This document shows, piece after piece, positions 26,851 through 36,770 of a DNA stretch of 64,000 bases. Numbering within the stretch: the stretch's first letter is position 1; the number at the start of each line of letters is the position of its first letter. Under the pieces are notes generated by a model that had not been told where the DNA came from, did not search any database, and worked only from the letters and a program-made list of their open reading frames with translations. The position numbers and the translations under genes are program-made. Source of the stretch: Treponema sp. (GTDB taxonomy: Bacteria; Spirochaetota; Spirochaetia; Treponematales; Breznakiellaceae); assembly GCA_009777735.1 (NCBI GenBank), contig WRLF01000007.1, positions 83,912 through 147,911 of the forward strand, given 5' to 3'.

Positions 26851-29442
26851 CTACCTTAACACCTGCTCTGACAACCGCCGGTACGTTGTATTAACAATAT
26901 GTTTCATGCCAATACCGATATCGTCATCCAGTTCTTCTATCAGCATTTCCAGGCTGGCAAGGCTTTCGTTGAGGCTCGTGTAGTAGCCGCGTGAGCACCT
27001 GAACCAGTAATTCCCATCGCCATCGGTGAACAGGGCAAGGAAACCGATTTCCCTGGAGTTTTTTTTCCACAACGCCGGCTTCACCAGGCCGTCCATGTGT
27101 TCAAGCAGCGCCGCAAGATCGGAAGCGGCATGAAAATTCTGTTTGCGGGGCCAGTCGCGGACTAAGGCGTTGTCCATATCCAATACAGGTGCCAGCGAGA
27201 GTATTAATTCCAGTTTTTCCCCGGCAAGTATTGTATAAACATGATTGAAGACAATGGCGCCTTTTAATCCTTTGTAAATTATTTCGGAAGGAATATTGTC
27301 CCGAATGGCAGCAAGTTGATCCCACGGCATAATCACGGTCTTCTTGCCTTTTATGGTTTGTATTTCAAAAATTTCCGATGCGATCTTGATGTTGTTTGTA
27401 AAGTCTCTGGCTTTTTTAAGTTTCTTTTCCCTGTGTTCAGTTTTCTCCCGACCACTCCTACCCGACCAATCATGAGTGAGTTGGCGGGAGTAGTGGGGCA
27501 ACTCTCCCAAACCTAACCGGTCAAGCATTTCTCTCGTAAGCGGGGACACAGACATGGCGTACATCCTGCTGGTACGGACAATTTCTCCCGCAACAATAAA
27601 CTGCGGGTCCATGCGGAACATCACCGAGCCGGGATGAATGGTGATCTTGTCGGCGGTGAGGCTACGGTAACTTGGATTTCTCCCGCGGCCTTCGCGTATG
27701 CAGACAAATTGAATCATCCCTCTGCCTATACAGCAAAGGTAATCATCGGTATGCCCGCCTGATAATACGGGGATTTTCATTGTGCCAAGAATTTCTTCAA
27801 GCTGGAAGGCCACGTTTACAATTTCCGCCATTGCCCGATCGTCAAGGTAGTTGCGATCGCAGAAGCCGGCCTTATTTGTCGTGTCGGTGTAGGCCTGAAA
27901 AAGTTTTAAGCAGGAAACAAAGTCCCCATAATCATCATGAAACCGGTGGTGGGCTTTGCGTGCATTCGTTTCTTCACCCGGCGGCAGGATGTACGGACTT
28001 TGAGTGGAAAGAAACGCGACAGCGATAATCGTCTCACGAATCACGTGGGGATACTTCAATATCGCTTCCACAATTATTCTGGAATGACGGGGTGCGAGGG
28101 GAAATTCAGTCATCATTTTCCCTATGTTTGAAAGCGTGCGGTCTGGTTCAAGCGCTTCAAGGAGGTTGAGCGTCTCAATGCCCGAGATGAGGCCTTCTTT
28201 TTCCGGCATGGAAATAAAATCAAAGTTTTCAAAATCGGTTATTCCCAAGTCAGCCATGCGGAGAATAACTTCGGAAAGGTCGGTGCGGAAAATTTCTTCG
28301 GGAGTGTAGAGCGGGCGGGTTTCAAAATCACTGCGGTTGTACAGCCGGTAACACGTTCCTTCCTGGGTACGGCCCGCCCGTCCTTTACGCTGATTAGCCG
28401 ATGATTTGGAAATCGGCGCTTCCACAAGGCTTGAAGTAAAGCTGTGGGGATTATACCAGTTGAGTTTTGACAATCCGGAATCAATGACAACGGTAATTCC
28501 TTCTATCGTAACCGATGTTTCGGCTATGTTGGTAGATACAATGACTTTTGTCTTGCCTTTCGGCGCAGGTTCAAAGACCCGTTCCTGTTCTTCCTTACCC
28601 AGTCTGCCATACAGCGGAATCACATGCAGACAGCTTCCCATCTGACTGAAAACAAGCCTGCTCATACAATCTTTTATCATTTTCTCACCGGGAAGGAACA
28701 CTAAAATATCCCCCGTGCGCTTCTCGGAAATAAAACGGGTAACAAGCTCCTCAATCTTCATGAGAATAGCCTCCGCCGCATCCGTACCCCCGCCACGCTC
28801 CTGTTTTCTGTACCCTGTTCTTTGTTCTCTGTACCCTGTTCTCTGTTCTCTGTTCTCTCCCATTGGCGGATCATACACAAGCGTTACCGGAAAATGTTGT
28901 GCTTCGATTTTTACTACCGGGCATTCATGGAAATACTCGGAAAAAATTTCCGCATTGATCGTTGCAGAGGATATTATCACTTTGAAATCACGGCGGCTTT
29001 CCAGTACCCGTTTCAAAAGACCCAGTATAAAATCAATATTGAGACTGCGTTCATGAGCTTCGTCTACAATGAGGCAGCTGTATCTGGAAAGCCACGGGTC
29101 AAGCTTCATCTCCTGAAGCAGAATGCCGTCTGTCATGATTTTAATTTTTGTTTCATGGCTGGTACGATCTTCAAAGCGCATCTTGTATCCGATAAGACCG
29201 GGTATGGAACTTCCCATCTGACGGGCGATAAATTCACTCACCGACACTGCTGCGATCCGGCGCGGCTGTGTAACTCCTATGATCCCGTTTTGCGCATATC
29301 CGGCATCAAGCAATATCACCGGCATCTGTGTGGTTTTGCCGGATCCTGTCGGACTTTCAACAACAACCGCTTGATGATTCCCGGCAAGTGCAGATAAAAT
29401 TTTCTGATGATTTTTGTAGACAGGAAGTTCAATATAGTTCAT
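26851..29442 (-). CDS. HrpA/HrpB-type DEAH-box ATP-dependent RNA helicase
   Basis: The 863-residue SF2 helicase has motif I SPTGSGKTTQMP, Ia TQPRRIAA, II DEAH in LIVDEAHERSLN, III SSATINAEIF, V VSTNIAETSVTI, VI QRKGRAGRTQEG, then a winged-helix/ratchet region. RNA remodelling is the family role. Residues about 196-214 (NREQRTGYREQRTGYRKQ) lie between the first RecA domain's VTLVYDPPM and EAILMKIEELV, and are entirely encoded by a heptamer array. A second basic stretch near residue 665-680 (GREKTEHREKK) looks similar but more degenerate. A shorter stretch like these would be expected in relatives. Confidence 0.9.
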   Translation of the reverse strand: MNYIELPVYKNHQKILSALAGNHQAVVVESPTGSGKTTQMPVILLDAGYAQNGIIGVTQPRRIAAVSVSEFIARQMGSSIPGLIGYKMRFEDRTSHETKIKIMTDGILLQEMKLDPWLSRYSCLIVDEAHERSLNIDFILGLLKRVLESRRDFKVIISSATINAEIFSEYFHECPVVKIEAQHFPVTLVYDPPMGENREQRTGYREQRTGYRKQERGGGTDAAEAILMKIEELVTRFISEKRTGDILVFLPGEKMIKDCMSRLVFSQMGSCLHVIPLYGRLGKEEQERVFEPAPKGKTKVIVSTNIAETSVTIEGITVVIDSGLSKLNWYNPHSFTSSLVEAPISKSSANQRKGRAGRTQEGTCYRLYNRSDFETRPLYTPEEIFRTDLSEVILRMADLGITDFENFDFISMPEKEGLISGIETLNLLEALEPDRTLSNIGKMMTEFPLAPRHSRIIVEAILKYPHVIRETIIAVAFLSTQSPYILPPGEETNARKAHHRFHDDYGDFVSCLKLFQAYTDTTNKAGFCDRNYLDDRAMAEIVNVAFQLEEILGTMKIPVLSGGHTDDYLCCIGRGMIQFVCIREGRGRNPSYRSLTADKITIHPGSVMFRMDPQFIVAGEIVRTSRMYAMSVSPLTREMLDRLGLGELPHYSRQLTHDWSGRSGREKTEHREKKLKKARDFTNNIKIASEIFEIQTIKGKKTVIMPWDQLAAIRDNIPSEIIYKGLKGAIVFNHVYTILAGEKLELILSLAPVLDMDNALVRDWPRKQNFHAASDLAALLEHMDGLVKPALWKKNSREIGFLALFTDGDGNYWFRCSRGYYTSLNESLASLEMLIEELDDDIGIGMKHIVNTTYRRLSEQVLR
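28801..28856 (+). repeat. heptamer array (8 units) inside the DEAH helicase gene
   Basis: Eight consecutive 7-mers are all variants of CTGTTCT. In order they are CTGTTTT, CTGTACC, CTGTTCT, TTGTTCT, CTGTACC, then CTGTTCT three times. Units 2-4 and 5-7 form a higher-order 21-bp repeat with 20 of 21 positions identical. Because 21 is a multiple of three, the protein shows a seven-residue repeat (REQRTGY). Confidence 0.9.
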
Positions 29443-29461
29443 AGTATTACAATACAGGTAC

Positions 29462-29489
29462 TTTACTTTTTTGTCGATAATGGTATGAT
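29462..29489 (+). promoter_or_regulatory. candidate sigma-70 promoter for ppdK
   Basis: TTTACT (29462-29467) and TATGAT (29484-29489) are separated by 16 bp in the divergent gap between the helicase and ppdK, about 60 bp upstream of ATG 29549. Confidence 0.4.
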
Positions 29490-29548
29490 AAGAGAATGGA
29501 ATAATACAGGATGACTGTACAATGAAATATTCAGGAGGAAGCAGGAAT

Positions 29549-32500
29549 ATGGCAAAACAAAAAAACGTTTATTTTTTTGGCGAAGGAAAAGCCGAAGGCA
29601 ATACGAGAATGAAAGATCTGCTTGGCGGTAAGGGAGCTAATCTTGCAGAGATGACGAATTTGGGAATTCCGGTTCCTCCGGGTTTTACAATCTCAACCCG
29701 GGTATGTGCGGCTTATTACGATAACAACAAGAAATACCCTGCGGAAGTAAAAGTAGAAGTCGAAGCAGTCCTAAAAAAACTTGAGAAGGTGATGAATAAA
29801 AAATTCGGCGATCCGGCTAACCCACTTTTGATTTCTGTCCGTTCCGGTTCGGCAGCCTCCATGCCCGGCATGATGGACACCATTCTCAATATTGGTTTGA
29901 ATGATGATGTTGTACAGGGGCTTGCAAATAAAATCGGCAATACCCGCTTCCCCTGGGATGCATACAGGCGTTTGATTCAAATGTACGGCGGCGTAGTAAT
30001 GGGTGTCGATCGCGATCACTTTGAAGAAGCAATCAGTTCAATAAAAAAAACACAGGGAATAGAGCTTGATACCCAGCTTTCTGCCAAAGACCTTGAAAAT
30101 CTTGTCGGCGAATATAAAAAAATCGTGAAAAAGGATACGGGCAGGGAATTTCCGCAAAACCCGATGGAGCAATTGTGGGGTGCAATTAATGCGGTGTTTG
30201 GATCATGGATGAATGAACGCGCCGTAAAATACCGGGAAATTTACAACCTTCGCGGCCTTCTGGGAACAGCGGTCAATGTTCAGGCAATGGTCTTTGGCAA
30301 TTTGGGTGATGATTCCGGTACCGGCGTATGTTTCAGCCGCGACCCTTCTACCGGCGCCAATATATTTTACGGAGAATATCTGATGAATGCCCAGGGCGAA
30401 GATGTAGTAGCCGGCATCAGGACACCCGAAAAAATTTCGACTCTGCAGCAGCAAATCCCCGCTTTGTACAAAGAGCTTGTTAATATAAAAAACAAGCTGG
30501 AAAAGCACTTTTCTGATATGCAGGATATGGAATTTACCATTGAAAAGAAAAAACTCTACCTGCTTCAAACCAGAAACGGTAAACGTGCCGGAACTGCCGC
30601 CGTAAAATTAGCCGTAGACATGGTTGCTGAAGGTCTTATTGATATTAAAACCGCAATTTCACGGGTAACACCCGAGCATCTTGATCAGCTCCTCCACCCG
30701 ATGCTTGACCGGGAGGCTGTTAAAAATACATCGGCAATTACCAAAGGTTTGAATGCTTCTCCGGGCGCTGCCTGCGGTAAAATTGTATTTTCCGCCAAGG
30801 ATGCGGAAGATGCATGGGAAGCGAAAGGCGAAAAAGTATTGCTGGTTCGTAAAGAAACAAGCCCCGAAGATATTGGCGGTATGGTAGCGGCCCAGGGTAT
30901 ACTTACTTCTACGGGCGGGATGACCAGTCATGCAGCGGTCGTAGCACGCGGCATGGGTAAACCCTGTGTTGTCGGTGCGAAAGGAGTCATTGTAATGGGT
31001 AATACCGCAGTTATCAACGGTAAAACCTATAATGAAGGTGAATGGATTACCATAGACGGATCAACGGGCAATGTATATGAAGGACAACTTCCGCTGGTCG
31101 CTCCCGCAATTTCAAAAGATATGGATATTTTCCTTCGCTGGTGTGATGAAGTCCGTGCAAAATCCGTTCGGGGAAAAATCAAGGGCTTTGAAATCTGGAC
31201 GAATGCCGATCAGCCGGAAGATGCAAAACGCGCGTTTGATTTCGGAGCGCAGGGTGTTGGGTTATGCAGGACAGAACATATGTTTTTCGAAAAAGATAAA
31301 TTAACGCATTTCCGCGCCATGATTGTTGCGGAAAACGAAGAAGGACGCAAACAGCGGCTGCAGGAAATCCTTCCGCTTCAACAAAAAGATTTCTTCGGCA
31401 TTTTCAAGGCAATGGAAGGCCGCCCGGTAGTTATCCGGCTGCTTGATCCTCCTCTGCATGAATTTGTCCCTCATACAAAAGAGGAAATAGAAGAGCTTGC
31501 TTCCTATCTCCGCATCAGTGTGGAGGCATTGCAGGTAAAAATAGACCAGTTAAAGGAATTTAACCCCATGTTGGGACACAGAGGCTGCCGTCTTGCGATT
31601 ACCTATCCGGAAATATATGACATGCAGGTTGAAGCTATAACACGCGCTGCCGTTGATTGCATCAGGGAAAATATTCCCGTATACCCCGAAATAATGATCC
31701 CCATTGTTTTAACCGCCCGTGAATTAAAATATCTGCGTCCCAATGCACAAAAAATTATTGACAGGGTTCTATCTGAAGCAAAGGTAAAAATCCCCATAAA
31801 AATCGGCACAATGATCGAAGTTCCCCGCGCCGCTATCCGTGCCGGACATATTGCACGGTACGCCGACTTCTTCAGCTTTGGGACAAACGATCTTACCCAA
31901 ATGACATTTGGGTTCAGCCGTGACGATGTTGCTTCATTCCTTCCTGTATATCTTGAAAAAAAAGTGCTTGATGTGGATCCGTTCAATACCATAGACGAAG
32001 ACGGAGTAGGCTGTTTGATGGAAATTGCGATTAGCCAGGGACGCGCCGTAAAACCGGATTTCATGATTGGTATTTGCGGAGAACACGGCGGCGATCCAGC
32101 GACTATTGACTTTTGCTACCGATCGGGGTTAAGCTATGTTTCATGTTCACCATTCCGGGTGCCGTTGGCTCGTCTTGCCGGCGCGCAAGCGGTTATAAAT
32201 AATTCCGGAAATAAATTAAAGGGAGGGGAATTAGCGAAGTCTCGCATACCCACCACTGTCAAGGTGAAGGGCAGTAACAACCATCCTGTAAAGGGGGACA
32301 AAAAAATGGCAGAAGCCAAAACCGCCGCGAAAAAACCTGCGGCAAAGAAACCGGCAGCGAAGAAACCCGCCGCGAAGAAACCCGCCGCGAAGAAACCCGC
32401 TGCAAAGAAACCCGCTGCAAAGAAACCCGCAGTAAAGAAACCCGCAGTAAAGAAACCCGCAGCGAAGAAACCCGCAGCAAAAAAACCGGCTGCGAAGAAA

Positions 32501-32572
32501 CCCGCAGCAAAAAAACCGGCTGCGAAGAAACCCGCAGCAAAAAAACCGGCTGCAAAAAAAACGGTTTTATGA
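29549..32572 (+). CDS. ppdK: pyruvate, phosphate dikinase fused to a histone-H1-like tail
   Basis: The enzyme interconverts PEP, AMP and PPi with pyruvate, ATP and phosphate. ATG 29549 has AGGAGG ten bases upstream; ATG 29522 is less likely. The N-terminal ATP-grasp domain (GGKGANLAEM, GTAVNVQAMVFGN) is followed by phospho-His461 in GGMTSHAAVVARG and the PEP barrel with Cys843 in GICGEHGGDP. Normal enzymes end near the segment VPLARLAGAQA. Here about 33 linker residues follow, then a basic tail of 15 KKPAA or KKPAV pentads. The tail has its own ATG (32306) and purine-rich leader, so it could also be made separately. A strong terminator follows. Confidence 0.95.
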   Translation: MAKQKNVYFFGEGKAEGNTRMKDLLGGKGANLAEMTNLGIPVPPGFTISTRVCAAYYDNNKKYPAEVKVEVEAVLKKLEKVMNKKFGDPANPLLISVRSGSAASMPGMMDTILNIGLNDDVVQGLANKIGNTRFPWDAYRRLIQMYGGVVMGVDRDHFEEAISSIKKTQGIELDTQLSAKDLENLVGEYKKIVKKDTGREFPQNPMEQLWGAINAVFGSWMNERAVKYREIYNLRGLLGTAVNVQAMVFGNLGDDSGTGVCFSRDPSTGANIFYGEYLMNAQGEDVVAGIRTPEKISTLQQQIPALYKELVNIKNKLEKHFSDMQDMEFTIEKKKLYLLQTRNGKRAGTAAVKLAVDMVAEGLIDIKTAISRVTPEHLDQLLHPMLDREAVKNTSAITKGLNASPGAACGKIVFSAKDAEDAWEAKGEKVLLVRKETSPEDIGGMVAAQGILTSTGGMTSHAAVVARGMGKPCVVGAKGVIVMGNTAVINGKTYNEGEWITIDGSTGNVYEGQLPLVAPAISKDMDIFLRWCDEVRAKSVRGKIKGFEIWTNADQPEDAKRAFDFGAQGVGLCRTEHMFFEKDKLTHFRAMIVAENEEGRKQRLQEILPLQQKDFFGIFKAMEGRPVVIRLLDPPLHEFVPHTKEEIEELASYLRISVEALQVKIDQLKEFNPMLGHRGCRLAITYPEIYDMQVEAITRAAVDCIRENIPVYPEIMIPIVLTARELKYLRPNAQKIIDRVLSEAKVKIPIKIGTMIEVPRAAIRAGHIARYADFFSFGTNDLTQMTFGFSRDDVASFLPVYLEKKVLDVDPFNTIDEDGVGCLMEIAISQGRAVKPDFMIGICGEHGGDPATIDFCYRSGLSYVSCSPFRVPLARLAGAQAVINNSGNKLKGGELAKSRIPTTVKVKGSNNHPVKGDKKMAEAKTAAKKPAAKKPAAKKPAAKKPAAKKPAAKKPAAKKPAVKKPAVKKPAAKKPAAKKPAAKKPAAKKPAAKKPAAKKPAAKKTVL
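32306..32572 (+). CDS. possible in-frame internal gene for an 88-residue H1-like basic protein
   Basis: ATG 32306 is in frame with ppdK and is preceded by AAGGGGGA at about seven bases, a good ribosome site. From it the product is MAEAKTAA followed by 15 lysine-rich pentads (six KKPAA, two KKPAV, seven KKPAA) and KKTVL. This composition is typical of bacterial histone-H1-like nucleoid proteins. The 33 residues between the normal end of PPDK and this ATG read like a translated intergenic spacer. One reading is that a stop codon was lost and the two genes fused, with the downstream protein still made independently. This is inference. Confidence 0.45.
   Translation: MAEAKTAAKKPAAKKPAAKKPAAKKPAAKKPAAKKPAAKKPAVKKPAVKKPAAKKPAAKKPAAKKPAAKKPAAKKPAAKKPAAKKTVL
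32337..32556 (+). repeat. 15-bp codon repeat encoding KKPAA pentads
   Basis: Near-perfect tandem 15-bp units (AAGAAACCCGC plus variable third positions) encode the Lys/Pro/Ala tail. Silent differences are clustered (GCCGCG early, GCTGCA mid, GCAGTA for the valine units), suggesting stepwise duplication. Copy number is likely to vary between strains. Confidence 0.7.
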
Positions 32573-32621
32573 GAACAGGAAGGTAATTTTCCTGTGCAAT
32601 TAAAAAAAAGTTAAATGAAAG

Positions 32622-32660
32622 GGGCTGTCCGGGAAGTAGTTTTCGGACAGCCCTTTTTTT
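32622..32660 (+). terminator. intrinsic terminator after ppdK
   Basis: GGGCTGTCCG (32622-32631) pairs perfectly with CGGACAGCCC (32644-32653) across a 12-base loop, followed by seven T (32654-32660). It is the clearest terminator in the window. Confidence 0.92.
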
Positions 32661-32669
32661 GGAGAAAAT

Positions 32670-33887
32670 ATGCATAGATATATTTTAATTACCGTTTTTT
32701 CACTGTGCCATATATTACTTGGTGCGGATGATTTTCAATATATACATCGTGAAGGTGATATGTACCGTATACTCTCAACCGTCTATCAGGATGTTTATTA
32801 TAATAACAGATTACATCATAGGGCAGAAACACTTAACCGGATAGCAGTTGAAATTACCGGTATATCAGGCACGAATGCGATGCATCAGGCTGTTTTCCAG
32901 ACTTCAGAACGCGGCTTAACCGTTGATACCATAGGGCAAATATCAGGAATGAGCTCTAACTATCAATGGTCAAGAGAATATGAATCGGAATTTGAAAGGG
33001 ATCATCTTGGACGTATGAACATTGACAGCAGATTTTTCATGCCGGTTGTGCGAGATGTCCCCGTTTTCCCCGGCAGGTCAATTGAACCCGGCGAGCAATG
33101 GAGTTATGACGGACATGAAATGCATGATTTCCGCAGCAGTTTTGGCATACCTGAGCCTTACCGGATACCATTCACCGCTAATTATGAATACCTGGGAATA
33201 CGATCATGGAAAGACAATGACTATCCTGCTTTTTCGGTAAGTTACAGCATTAATTGGGAACCTCCGGCTGTTCACGGAAGTGTATGGCCGGGAAAAATAC
33301 TTGGCCAGTCGAATCAGATCGTATATTGGGATATAACATTGGGACAGGCAGTAGCATACCATGAAGAATTCCGGTATATTTTTGAACTATCCGACGGCAG
33401 AAGGATTGAATATCGGGGGATAGCTGACGCTGAGATAATTGAATCGTCCAGAATGAACAGAGAAGAAATTGCAGAAGAGATTACGAGAGAAATTCAACGC
33501 CTTGGAATTGAAGATGTATCCGTACGGACGGTTGATGAAGGAATAACAATAAGTCTGGACAATATACATTTCCGGCCCGATACGGCAATCATGCTTCCGG
33601 GTGAAACGGATAAACTTGACAGGATTGCGGAAATATTGCTGCGATATCAAGAACGTGATATTTTGGTAGGCGGTCATACTGCTCTTGCCGGAACCGAAGA
33701 AGGCCGGATGCGGCTTTCGCAGGAACGGGCCGGTGTTGTTGCAGATTATCTTATTTCCCGGAATACACGCAGCCCGGAACGTGTGGTAGTGCGGGGATAC
33801 GGCGCAGAAAGGCCGATCGCCGACAACAGCACCGAAGAAGGAAGGCAGCGGAACAGGCGGGTCGAAATAACGCTCCTTGAGAATTAA
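32670..33887 (+). CDS. OmpA-family outer-envelope protein
   Basis: The 405-residue protein has a signal peptide (HRYILITVFSLCHILLGA). A beta-rich N-terminal domain (residues about 20-260) is of unknown fold. The C-terminal OmpA peptidoglycan-binding domain follows (about 290-405), with HFRPDTAIMLPGETDKLDRIA, VGGHTALAGTEEGRMRLSQERA and VVRGYGAERPIADN then RQRNRRVEI. It likely links the outer envelope to peptidoglycan. GGAG lies just after the terminator T-run and close before ATG 32670, so transcription may start inside the gap. Confidence 0.88.
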   Translation: MHRYILITVFSLCHILLGADDFQYIHREGDMYRILSTVYQDVYYNNRLHHRAETLNRIAVEITGISGTNAMHQAVFQTSERGLTVDTIGQISGMSSNYQWSREYESEFERDHLGRMNIDSRFFMPVVRDVPVFPGRSIEPGEQWSYDGHEMHDFRSSFGIPEPYRIPFTANYEYLGIRSWKDNDYPAFSVSYSINWEPPAVHGSVWPGKILGQSNQIVYWDITLGQAVAYHEEFRYIFELSDGRRIEYRGIADAEIIESSRMNREEIAEEITREIQRLGIEDVSVRTVDEGITISLDNIHFRPDTAIMLPGETDKLDRIAEILLRYQERDILVGGHTALAGTEEGRMRLSQERAGVVADYLISRNTRSPERVVVRGYGAERPIADNSTEEGRQRNRRVEITLLEN

Positions 33888-33914
33888 TATAATATCCGTT
33901 ATCCTGAAACCAAT

Positions 33915-36770
33915 ATGGATAAACTGATCCTCAGGGGCGCACGCGAGCATAATCTCAAAAATATCGATCTGGAGCTGCCCAGAGACAGATTAATTGTCAT
34001 TTCAGGTTTATCCGGATCGGGAAAAAGTTCCCTGGCATTTGATACAATTTTTGCCGAGGGGCAGCGCCGCTATGTTGAGAGCCTTTCCGCTTATGCCCGA
34101 CAGTTCCTTGGTCGTATGGATAAGCCGGATTTGGACTATATCGAAGGGCTTTCTCCGGCAATATCCATAGAACAGAAAACCACCCACCGTAATCCCCGTT
34201 CTACCGTTGGAACGGTGACGGAAATATATGATTATTACCGACTGCTCTTCGCACGGGTCGGAATTCCCCACTGCCCAATCTGTGAAAGGGAAATACGAGA
34301 ACAGCCGGTGGATTCCATCATAGAAAGCATATTGCAATTTGGCGAAGAAACCCGGGTGCAGCTTCTTGCACCGGTAGTCCGGGGGAAAAAAGGCGAACAC
34401 CAGAAAATTCTTGACGATGCCCGTAAGGCCGGTTTTGCCAGAGCAAGAATCGACGGTGTTCCGGTAAGCCTGGATGAAACCATCAAGCTGGATAAGCAGA
34501 AAAAACATACCATTGAAATTATCGTAGACCGTCTCGTTATTGGCCCCGGCATCCGTACTCGTCTTGCAGAATCCGTAGAAACCGCCCTGCAAACTTCAGA
34601 TGGAATAGTGCTGGTTTTAAGCCAAAGTTCCGGTCATAAAGAAACCGAAAGTTTTTTTTCGCAAAAGAATTCCTGCCCGGACTGCGGCGTGTCCATTCCC
34701 GAATTGCAGCCGAGGCTGTTTTCGTTTAATAACCCTTTCGGCGCCTGCCCAAGCTGTTCCGGCCTTGGCGCAAAACTGGAATTCGATCCCGATTTGGTAA
34801 TCCCCGATCGTGACCTTTCATTTAATGAAAACGGAGTAGTGCCGTATAATCCGGACAGCGCCTGGCACCGTAGCCGTTTTGAAAGCCTTGCCAAACATTA
34901 TAAATTCAGCCTTGATACGCCTCTGAAAAATCTGCCCAAAAAAATAATGGATGCCATTCTCTTTGGCAGCAGGGATGAGATCAAAGTCCGCTATGTAAAC
35001 CGTGATGGAACCGGTCATTTTCAATATCAGTCAAAATTTCCCGGTGTGCTGGAGGACCTCAAACGCCGTTATCTGGAAACGCAATCAACCGGAGTTAAAG
35101 AGTGGCTTGAAAAATTTATGAGCCAAAAACCATGTGATGACTGCGGCGGCAGGAGGCTTAAACCGGAAGTACTGGGTGTAACAGTCGCCGGAAAAAATAT
35201 CTGGGAGCTTTCCCGGCTTTCCGTGACAGATACCCTGCGTTTTTTTGAAACTGCCAAATTTACCAAAACCGAAAAAAAAATCGCCCGTCAAATTTTTAAA
35301 GAAATTGTCTCGCGGCTGGGTTTTATGCAGAATGTCGGCCTTGATTACCTTAGCCTTGAACGGAAAGCCTCAACTCTTTCCGGCGGCGAGGCGCAGAGAA
35401 TCAGGCTGGCCACACAGATTGGTTCAAGCCTTGTTGGAGTGCTGTACATACTTGACGAACCGTCCATTGGGCTGCATCAACGGGATAACCAACGGTTGAT
35501 AGACACCCTGTTGTACCTCCGCGATCTGGGCAATACCCTTATAGTTGTTGAACATGACGAGCAGACTCTTCGAACAGCCGATCATATCGTTGATCTTGGA
35601 CCGGGAGCGGGAGTGCATGGCGGCAGGGTAGTTGCACAGGGCAGCCCGGAAGATATTATGCAGGCGGAAGAAAGCCTTACCGGACAGTATCTTGCGGGAA
35701 AATTGTCCATCGCCATTCCCAAACAACGGCGGCAGGGGAACGGTAACAGTATTGTAATGAAAGGGGTAAGCCAGCATAACCTGAAAAACATCAGCGTGGA
35801 AATTCCTCTGGGAGTATTTACCTGCATTACCGGCGTTTCAGGATCGGGAAAGTCCACACTTCTTTCCGATGTACTGTATCCGGCGTTGGCGAATCGGGTT
35901 TACAGTTCAAACCGCACAGAAGGCGCGTACAAAAAAATCACCGGCGATGAATTTATTGACAAGGTTATCGACATTGACCAGAGTCCCATAGGCAGGACCC
36001 CCCGCTCAAATCCCGTCACATACGTCGGCGGTTTTACGGCTGTCCGGGATCTTTTTGCGAGCCTGCCCGATTCGAAAGTACGCGGCTACAAACCGGGGCG
36101 TTTTTCGTTCAATGTTCGCGGCGGCAGATGCGAAAACTGTGAAGGCGCCGGGACAATTAAAATTGAGATGAATTTCCTTCCCGATGTATATATTACCTGT
36201 GATGTATGTCACGGACAGCGATTCAACCGTGAAACCCTTGATATACGCTACAAGGGAAAAAACATTGCAGATGTTCTTAACATGACCATTGAAGAAGCCG
36301 CTGATTTTTTCGCACCCATTCCCCATATTGCCCGTAAGTTATTCACGCTTCTTTCGGTCGGTCTCGGTTATGTAAAACTAGGGCAATCCGCACTGACTCT
36401 TTCCGGCGGTGAGGCACAGCGGGTTAAACTGGCACTGGAGCTTTCAAAACGCTCTACCGGCAGCACCGTCTATCTCCTTGACGAACCGACAACCGGCCTG
36501 CATTTTGCCGATGTAAAACAACTTATGAGTGTCATACAACGGCTGGCAGATCAGGGAAATACAATAATCATGATTGAACATAATCTTGATGTGCTTTTGC
36601 AGGCGGATCATATAATTGATCTGGGCCCGGAAGGCGGTGACAAGGGCGGTCAGGTTGTGGCAACAGGCACACCGGAACAGATTGCTTCCTGTGAAGGTTC
36701 TTACACGGGCATGTATATCGGAAAAATGCTTGAACGAAACAAAAAAGAGAGAAAAAGAACCAAAAAATGA
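33915..36770 (+). CDS. uvrA: excinuclease ABC subunit A
   Basis: This damage-recognition ATPase of nucleotide excision repair has 951 residues with tandem ABC halves. The first half has Walker [10 protein letters not shown] and signature [14 protein letters not shown]. The second has [10 protein letters not shown] and [14 protein letters not shown]. Zinc-binding cysteine clusters are seen at CPICERE, CPDCG with CPSCSG, and CENCEGAG with CDVCHG. The start ATG 33915 gives the canonical opening [19 protein letters not shown]. The stop overlaps the start of the LptD-like gene (ATGA). Confidence 0.98.
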   Translation: MDKLILRGAREHNLKNIDLELPRDRLIVISGLSGSGKSSLAFDTIFAEGQRRYVESLSAYARQFLGRMDKPDLDYIEGLSPAISIEQKTTHRNPRSTVGTVTEIYDYYRLLFARVGIPHCPICEREIREQPVDSIIESILQFGEETRVQLLAPVVRGKKGEHQKILDDARKAGFARARIDGVPVSLDETIKLDKQKKHTIEIIVDRLVIGPGIRTRLAESVETALQTSDGIVLVLSQSSGHKETESFFSQKNSCPDCGVSIPELQPRLFSFNNPFGACPSCSGLGAKLEFDPDLVIPDRDLSFNENGVVPYNPDSAWHRSRFESLAKHYKFSLDTPLKNLPKKIMDAILFGSRDEIKVRYVNRDGTGHFQYQSKFPGVLEDLKRRYLETQSTGVKEWLEKFMSQKPCDDCGGRRLKPEVLGVTVAGKNIWELSRLSVTDTLRFFETAKFTKTEKKIARQIFKEIVSRLGFMQNVGLDYLSLERKASTLSGGEAQRIRLATQIGSSLVGVLYILDEPSIGLHQRDNQRLIDTLLYLRDLGNTLIVVEHDEQTLRTADHIVDLGPGAGVHGGRVVAQGSPEDIMQAEESLTGQYLAGKLSIAIPKQRRQGNGNSIVMKGVSQHNLKNISVEIPLGVFTCITGVSGSGKSTLLSDVLYPALANRVYSSNRTEGAYKKITGDEFIDKVIDIDQSPIGRTPRSNPVTYVGGFTAVRDLFASLPDSKVRGYKPGRFSFNVRGGRCENCEGAGTIKIEMNFLPDVYITCDVCHGQRFNRETLDIRYKGKNIADVLNMTIEEAADFFAPIPHIARKLFTLLSVGLGYVKLGQSALTLSGGEAQRVKLALELSKRSTGSTVYLLDEPTTGLHFADVKQLMSVIQRLADQGNTIIMIEHNLDVLLQADHIIDLGPEGGDKGGQVVATGTPEQIASCEGSYTGMYIGKMLERNKKERKRTKK

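Noticed and set aside
27424..27520. Possible further heptamer array and hairpin in the helicase gene (GREKTEHREKK region)
   Set aside because: Heptads are too degenerate to score and the inverted repeat around 27450-27500 is not base-perfect; kept only as a remark.
28801..28856. CRISPR-like array
   Set aside because: The repeats are 7 bp with no spacers and no cas genes in the window.
32259..32675. Long antisense frame opposite the KKPAA repeat
   Set aside because: A shadow of the codon repeat (Val/Ser/Leu/Arg-rich), without a ribosome site.
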